From Roseobacter litoralis Och 149 (GTDB taxonomy: Bacteria > Pseudomonadota > Alphaproteobacteria > Rhodobacterales > Rhodobacteraceae), in contig NC_015730.1 of assembly GCF_000154785.2 (NCBI RefSeq), positions 1,054,001 to 1,118,000 on the forward strand: DNA of 64,000 nt. Direction: 5' to 3'. Under the pieces are notes generated by a model, which saw only the letters and a program-made list of their open reading frames with translations, had not been told where the DNA came from and made no database searches. This document shows positions 60,745 through 64,000 of the stretch, piece after piece (position 1 is the stretch's first letter; every line of letters begins with the position of its first letter). A program made the position numbers and the translations under genes.

Positions 60745-61044
60745 TTACAACCGCACAAACATGGCAGAGCCTTGAACTAAATTAATTTTCTCTTCGAACA
60801 ACCAGATTGATAGGGAAATCATCAAGCCGAGTTGAAGTGTTGTGGAGGCGACGGCGAGCACCGCTACACTGTGTTCTTTGAGAAGTGCGACAAAAAGAGT
60901 TGCGCCGATGATGTAGGCAACTATTCCGGCTGCGAAGTAGGCTTGCTTATTTGGCTCAGCCGAAACTTTTAAAGACGCGGTTCCCATGACATTCACGAGC
61001 GCCATTGCGCCAGTCAGTGCCGTTGTTGTCCATAATGTATCCAT
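60745..61044 (-). CDS. SMR/EmrE-like four-helix membrane protein, possibly frameshifted at the end
   Basis: Ninety-nine residues with three full helices resembling small multidrug-resistance transporters: ALTGAMALVNVMGTASLKVS, AAGIVAYIIGATLFVALLKE and AVASTTLQLGLMISLSIWLF, then EEKINLVQGSAMFVRL and a stop. EmrE's essential helix-1 Glu is Asn here, so proton-coupled drug export is doubtful. A -1 shift near ATGTTTGTG would add CAVVSASIAMLAASN, a natural fourth helix, and end at 60710 just before the next gene's ribosome binding site. ATG 61044 is preferred to GTG 61053 by its GGAAGG. First gene after the palindromic promoter. Confidence 0.65.
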   Translation of the reverse strand: MDTLWTTTALTGAMALVNVMGTASLKVSAEPNKQAYFAAGIVAYIIGATLFVALLKEHSVAVLAVASTTLQLGLMISLSIWLFEEKINLVQGSAMFVRL

Positions 61045-61128
61045 TTGGCGCACCTTCCTAGTGCCCTCTGAACGATGGTTCTCGAGGGCTTTGAGTTTTT
61101 CGAATCTTAGCGAAACGTCTTACTCATA

Positions 61129-61155
61129 ATTATGGCGTACGCCATAATATGTCAA
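61129..61155 (-). promoter_or_regulatory. Promoter with 20-bp perfect palindrome between -35 and -10
   Basis: On the minus strand TTGACA (61155-61150) is followed by the perfect palindrome ATTATGGCGTACGCCATAAT (61148-61129); CATAAT or the overlapping AATTAT can serve as -10. It lies ~85 bp before the first small membrane-protein gene. Such an overlap is the classic form of a repressor operator; the RHH protein encoded just upstream is the nearest candidate repressor. Confidence 0.72.
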
Positions 61156-61168
61156 TAAGGTGGATAGG

Positions 61169-61750
61169 TTATTTTGGTTCTTGCTGATCAAGATAGGCTT
61201 GGAGTGCTGCTTCTGTAATTTCCCGTTTGCTCATGCCTGTTGCTTGCCGAAAGGCATCAATTCTTTCAGAAAGTTCGGGGTCTACATCTGTTTTGAACTG
61301 TTTTGTGGCTCGTGGGTTTCGATTAACATGTGCTTGAGGGGACCTGTCGGGGTCCGGTAGTTCATTTCGGCTGCGTTTTTGTCTTCGTTCGGTCAACTCG
61401 TGCTCAAAAAAATCAATTAAAGATTTACAATAAGAGTCAAGTTTACCAGATTTGACGATTTGGTCCAAATCTATGTCGCTAACTATCTGTAAAATAATGA
61501 AAGAGTCACTGTCACTGCCGCCGGAAGTACTATCCACGGTGAGGCTGTTGGCGGTCGCGAACTCTTGAGCTTTGAAGATCAAGTTGGTCAATTTCTTTTG
61601 GGAGTCAGCAGAAGTCCCAGAAGGGTGCTTTGCTACCAATGTTCCGCGAAGTGTGCCATCGACCTCATCCCACTTGGCGGTTACGTCAAGCCCGAGATGC
61701 GCGGCTATGCCTTCAATCGTTTTTGCGATTTTTACGAACGCTAGGTGCAT
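61169..61750 (-). CDS. Protein with C-terminal ribbon-helix-helix DNA-binding domain
   Basis: A 193-residue protein. Residues ~145-193 match an RHH (CopG/Arc-like) unit: RATKQFKTDVDPELSERIDA, then RQATGMSKREITEAALQAYL. The N-terminal ~120 residues form an unknown domain (IAKTIEGIAAHLGLDVTAKW, QIVSDIDLDQIVKSGKLDSY), followed by a basic linker. It could be a plasmid-type transfer or partition regulator or an accessory of DNA processing. It lies upstream of the palindromic promoter, reads toward it, and is divergent from 61830. Confidence 0.75.
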   Translation of the reverse strand: MHLAFVKIAKTIEGIAAHLGLDVTAKWDEVDGTLRGTLVAKHPSGTSADSQKKLTNLIFKAQEFATANSLTVDSTSGGSDSDSFIILQIVSDIDLDQIVKSGKLDSYCKSLIDFFEHELTERRQKRSRNELPDPDRSPQAHVNRNPRATKQFKTDVDPELSERIDAFRQATGMSKREITEAALQAYLDQQEPK

Positions 61751-61829
61751 CGAAACTGCTCAGCCCTTCTGTTTCTTTCGGCGTTTATCGCCTAGAAATT
61801 AGGAAAGGCCAAGATTCGAGGACGTTGCT

Positions 61830-62099
61830 GTGCAGAAAATGACGATCACTGCCGAGGGGAACTATGATCTCAGAGAGGTTTATGACCGCATTCTTGATGG
61901 CGAGTTGGGGAATCTGGTTGATCCTGACGCTGTGCAGGGAAAAAGTGTTGGGACATCAGTGTTTGCAGCAGGCAACGGTCGCTTGCCTGAGATCACGATC
62001 TCTCTCAAAGAGACCAAGTCAGATGCTGAAATTGCGGAGATTCAGGCCGCTCTCAGATCAATGTTCGGCAATCAAGCCCATATACATATAGCCACCTGA
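61830..62099 (+). CDS. Small soluble protein of unknown function
   Basis: Eighty-nine residues, acidic, no membrane helix: MTITAEGNYDLREVYDRILD, then LPEITISLKETKSDAEIAEI, ending NQAHIHIAT. GAGGA lies eight bases before the GTG at 61830; ATG 61839 is the alternative. Its TGA overlaps the ATG of the M48-type gene, so they are translationally coupled. No family recognised. Confidence 0.65.
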   Translation: MQKMTITAEGNYDLREVYDRILDGELGNLVDPDAVQGKSVGTSVFAAGNGRLPEITISLKETKSDAEIAEIQAALRSMFGNQAHIHIAT

Positions 62100-63442
62100 T
62101 GCGTCAGAAAATAGCGACGACACCGCAACAAGCCATCGACGGCCTTGCGACGGCACTCTTCATCCCAATTCTCTTTATTTCTGTTCCGAGCATCGCCAAC
62201 GCTAGCTCCATTTTGGCCGCGTTGATAACTCTTGGGCCACTCGTCTGGTATGTCACAACAGTCATCTTTGCCCCCCTGAAAGCGTCCAAGCCAATTAAGC
62301 GGCCAGACATTGCCCAAATAATCGGTGATGATCGTGTAAGAATTCGTGCGGGCGCGGGGGCCGTTACGTGCGCCGTCGATCTCGGCTTCCGCAAATACAT
62401 CATTTTCAATGAACAGGATTTGGCGGGGCACTATTAGGATTGGAAGGCGTTGATAGGGCACGAATATGCTCACATCAAAAACGGAGACGCCAAATTTTTT
62501 CATTTCGTCGGCATCTTTGGGATCACAACATTTTTTATCGTCGTGTATTCTCTGATCGCCACATTTGTATTGCTTTCAAATGTATTGTCTGGGGTGGCCG
62601 CTGAAACGTCCTTCAATGGAACAATAACGGCAATTCTGGGATTGATTGGTTTCCCTGTTTTCTTTCTCCTTTGGATTAGACAAAGCCTCCATGCGCGAGA
62701 ATTTAGAGCCGACAGAGAAAGCCGCGCTTTAAATAGAGAGGCTGTCGATGACTGGATGCGTAGGTCATTGCGCCGTGAAATTCGGAATAATACGTGGTGG
62801 TTTTCAGGGCTGGATCGCATGGTGGGATCGTTTACCCACCCAAGTTTCAAGCGCCGAGCCGACGCGTTGCGAGATGATAGGCTTGCTTCAAATTATCGAC
62901 TTCATTCAGAAGTGCTTCGTTCGCTAGTCTTCGTCACCGGCGGGGCTGCCCTCAGTTACTTTGTCTTTATGGCTCTGAATTCTTTTGCTTCCCAAGCAGA
63001 GAGTTTCCCCGTCTGGTTTGTGCCAATCTTCATTTTACTTATTGTTTTGCCCATTTGTGCCGCATATGGCGCTATAAGTGTTTCGGCGATGTATTCATTT
63101 GAGCAAGGTGGTTGGCGGGCAAGTCTTGGATTTTGCACTGCTGTTGCAGTCGCTAACTGGTTACTCCTTGCAACGGCTTTCTATGTAATCGTATTTTTGG
63201 GGCAATTTGATGCCATTACCGAGGGGGTTCCTTCTGCGCCGCCCGAGCTAATGTCCACTGGCGTTTGGCCGTTTTTTGTAATGTTGATCAATTTTGGAGT
63301 GGTTCTGTCAGTGTTGACCATGCTTGCATTCAAGCTGTTGGGGCGCTTTCGTTATAGCTTGATCGTTCACCTCATTGTTGGGCCCGGTTCGTTGATCGGA
63401 GGTCTTCTGGCAACCAAGTTGGAATGGTGGTTGCTCACTTGA
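62099..63442 (+). pseudogene. M48-type membrane metalloprotease interrupted by one in-frame TAG
   Basis: Two open stretches in the same frame are separated by a single TAG at 62435-62437. Before it: a ~112-residue part with helices at ~17-37 and ~40-60. After it: LIGHEYAHIKNGD with the HExxH zinc motif, two helices, then AREFRADRESRAL, whose Glu is the usual third zinc ligand of M48 enzymes, and three or four more helices. Joined, the protein would have 447 residues. The catalytic motif lies six codons past the TAG, so the upstream peptide alone is inactive; a TTG at 62450 is a poor restart. Nonsense mutation, readthrough or a sequencing error are the possible causes. Confidence 0.8.
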
Positions 63443-63482
63443 TTTTACGATGTTTTCAAATGCGTGAAACGCGGCGACCAAT

Positions 63483-63995
63483 ATGCTATGCTCGATGTAT
63501 ATGCTGCCACGAAAAACGACCAGAATTGAGATTTCCCAAGATACGTTAGACGCACTCATAGCGGAGAAAGAACGCACTGGCTTTGGCGCGGCGAAGATTT
63601 TTCAATATGCTAAATCTCTCGATCTCGTCGGGGCAACATCAAATCTGACGTCAGGGATGATCGTAGCATGGATGAGCGGCAAATCTCGCAGCGCGCACGC
63701 TGAAAACATTGTCGCTGTCACGCAGGCCTATCGAAGCATCGTATTTGAATCCGAGTTGCCGTGCGATGCGAACGAACGACGCCTTGTTTTAATTACAGAC
63801 GGCGTAGATGATGAGTTGCAGGTTTTCCTATCGGCGCGAACCACCTCCGTTCGAAAGCTCATTGTGGGCGATGCATCAGCGCCCGAAGGTCTAACCGAAA
63901 ACAAGCTCAAGAGATTAGCCAGAGGGCGCGAGAGTTTGATTTTGCTATCTCACCTCAGGTTTATTCGAAAAGCCATGAATATCTGGGGTGATTGA
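63483..63995 (+). CDS. Unknown protein, possibly DNA-binding
   Basis: A 170-residue soluble protein. The start may be 63483, 63495 or 63501 (MLPRKTTRIEISQDTLDALI). Residues ~30-90 include GFGAAKIFQYAKSLDLVGAT, then SGMIVAWMSGKSRSAHAENI, helix-rich with a pattern that could be a helix-turn-helix, but I cannot name a family. The second half (RRLVLITDGVDDELQVFLSA) is mixed alpha/beta. Composition is more AT-rich than the core genes. Confidence 0.6.
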   Translation: MLCSMYMLPRKTTRIEISQDTLDALIAEKERTGFGAAKIFQYAKSLDLVGATSNLTSGMIVAWMSGKSRSAHAENIVAVTQAYRSIVFESELPCDANERRLVLITDGVDDELQVFLSARTTSVRKLIVGDASAPEGLTENKLKRLARGRESLILLSHLRFIRKAMNIWGD

Positions 63996-64000
63996 GCCTC

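Noticed and set aside
57440..64000. CRISPR array, toxin-antitoxin pair or complete type IV secretion operon in the element.
   Set aside because: No regularly spaced repeats, no toxin partner next to the RHH gene, and no VirB or relaxase motifs were found in any frame.

Overview
The window reads as the chromosome of a Rhodobacterales (Roseobacter-group) alphaproteobacterium. The evidence is gene content rather than a marker gene: an alphaproteobacterial ctaD next to a DUF2244 gene, a single-chain L-serine dehydratase, an FdsG-FdsB fusion, a Hydrolase_2 (SleB-like) protein, a SAM-II riboswitch before metZ, an alphaproteobacterial SOS box, and dense GC-rich coding with many 1-17 bp gene overlaps. 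The species cannot be fixed from the sequence alone.

Left part (1-57 kb) is core chromosome. 1-7.9 kb: sdaA (cut by the left edge), a GST, rpiA, a glutathione reductase, the hflK-hflC-DUF2065 operon and a DegP/Do protease. 7.9-9.7 kb: a gene-poor stretch with a run of hairpins, then the last ~110 residues of the mutasome polymerase DnaE2, still sitting under a perfect SOS box. 9.7-19.3 kb: a 2Fe-2S ferredoxin, a VCBS protein, purD, xseA, an orphan FdsG-FdsB diaphorase, ftsY with a 16-unit PE repeat, a DMT permease and yciB. 19.3-29.5 kb: a Popeye-like cyclic-nucleotide protein, a GST, an alpha/beta hydrolase, SAM-II-controlled metZ, folE2, trkH, a TPP enzyme and a SPOR/peptidoglycan-binding pseudo-protease. 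29.7-43.3 kb: glyQ-glyS, a PPDK-like enzyme, a SleB-like hydrolase, folB-folP-glmM, a DMT permease, and ilvC divergent from two coupled Lrp regulators. 43.4-57.2 kb: a class V aminotransferase, a UbiH-like hydroxylase, a HAD nucleotidase, a GntR regulator, a glycosyltransferase with an MshEN-like domain, carA, yqeY, a WYL regulator, DUF2244, ctaD, a PAS protein and lipB.

Right part (57.35-64 kb) is an integrated element next to tRNA-Leu(GAG). It begins with the C-terminal part of a large serine recombinase whose frame runs antisense through the tRNA. Next comes a VirD4/TraG-like coupling ATPase without a membrane domain, preceded in the same direction by five very small membrane-protein genes. 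They lie behind a TTGACA promoter whose spacer is filled by a perfect 20-bp palindrome. A ribbon-helix-helix protein lies upstream of them. On the opposite strand are a small unknown gene, an M48-type membrane protease broken by one in-frame TAG, and an unknown 170-residue protein. No relaxase or other type IV secretion component is visible, so the element is either decayed, mobilised in trans, or continues past the right edge.

Three copies of a ~100-bp semi-palindromic repeat (13.6, 40.2 and 52.9 kb) each fill the space between two convergent genes and often supply their stop codons. This, the collapsed SOS cassette and the membrane-protein/ATPase cluster are the observations most worth following.
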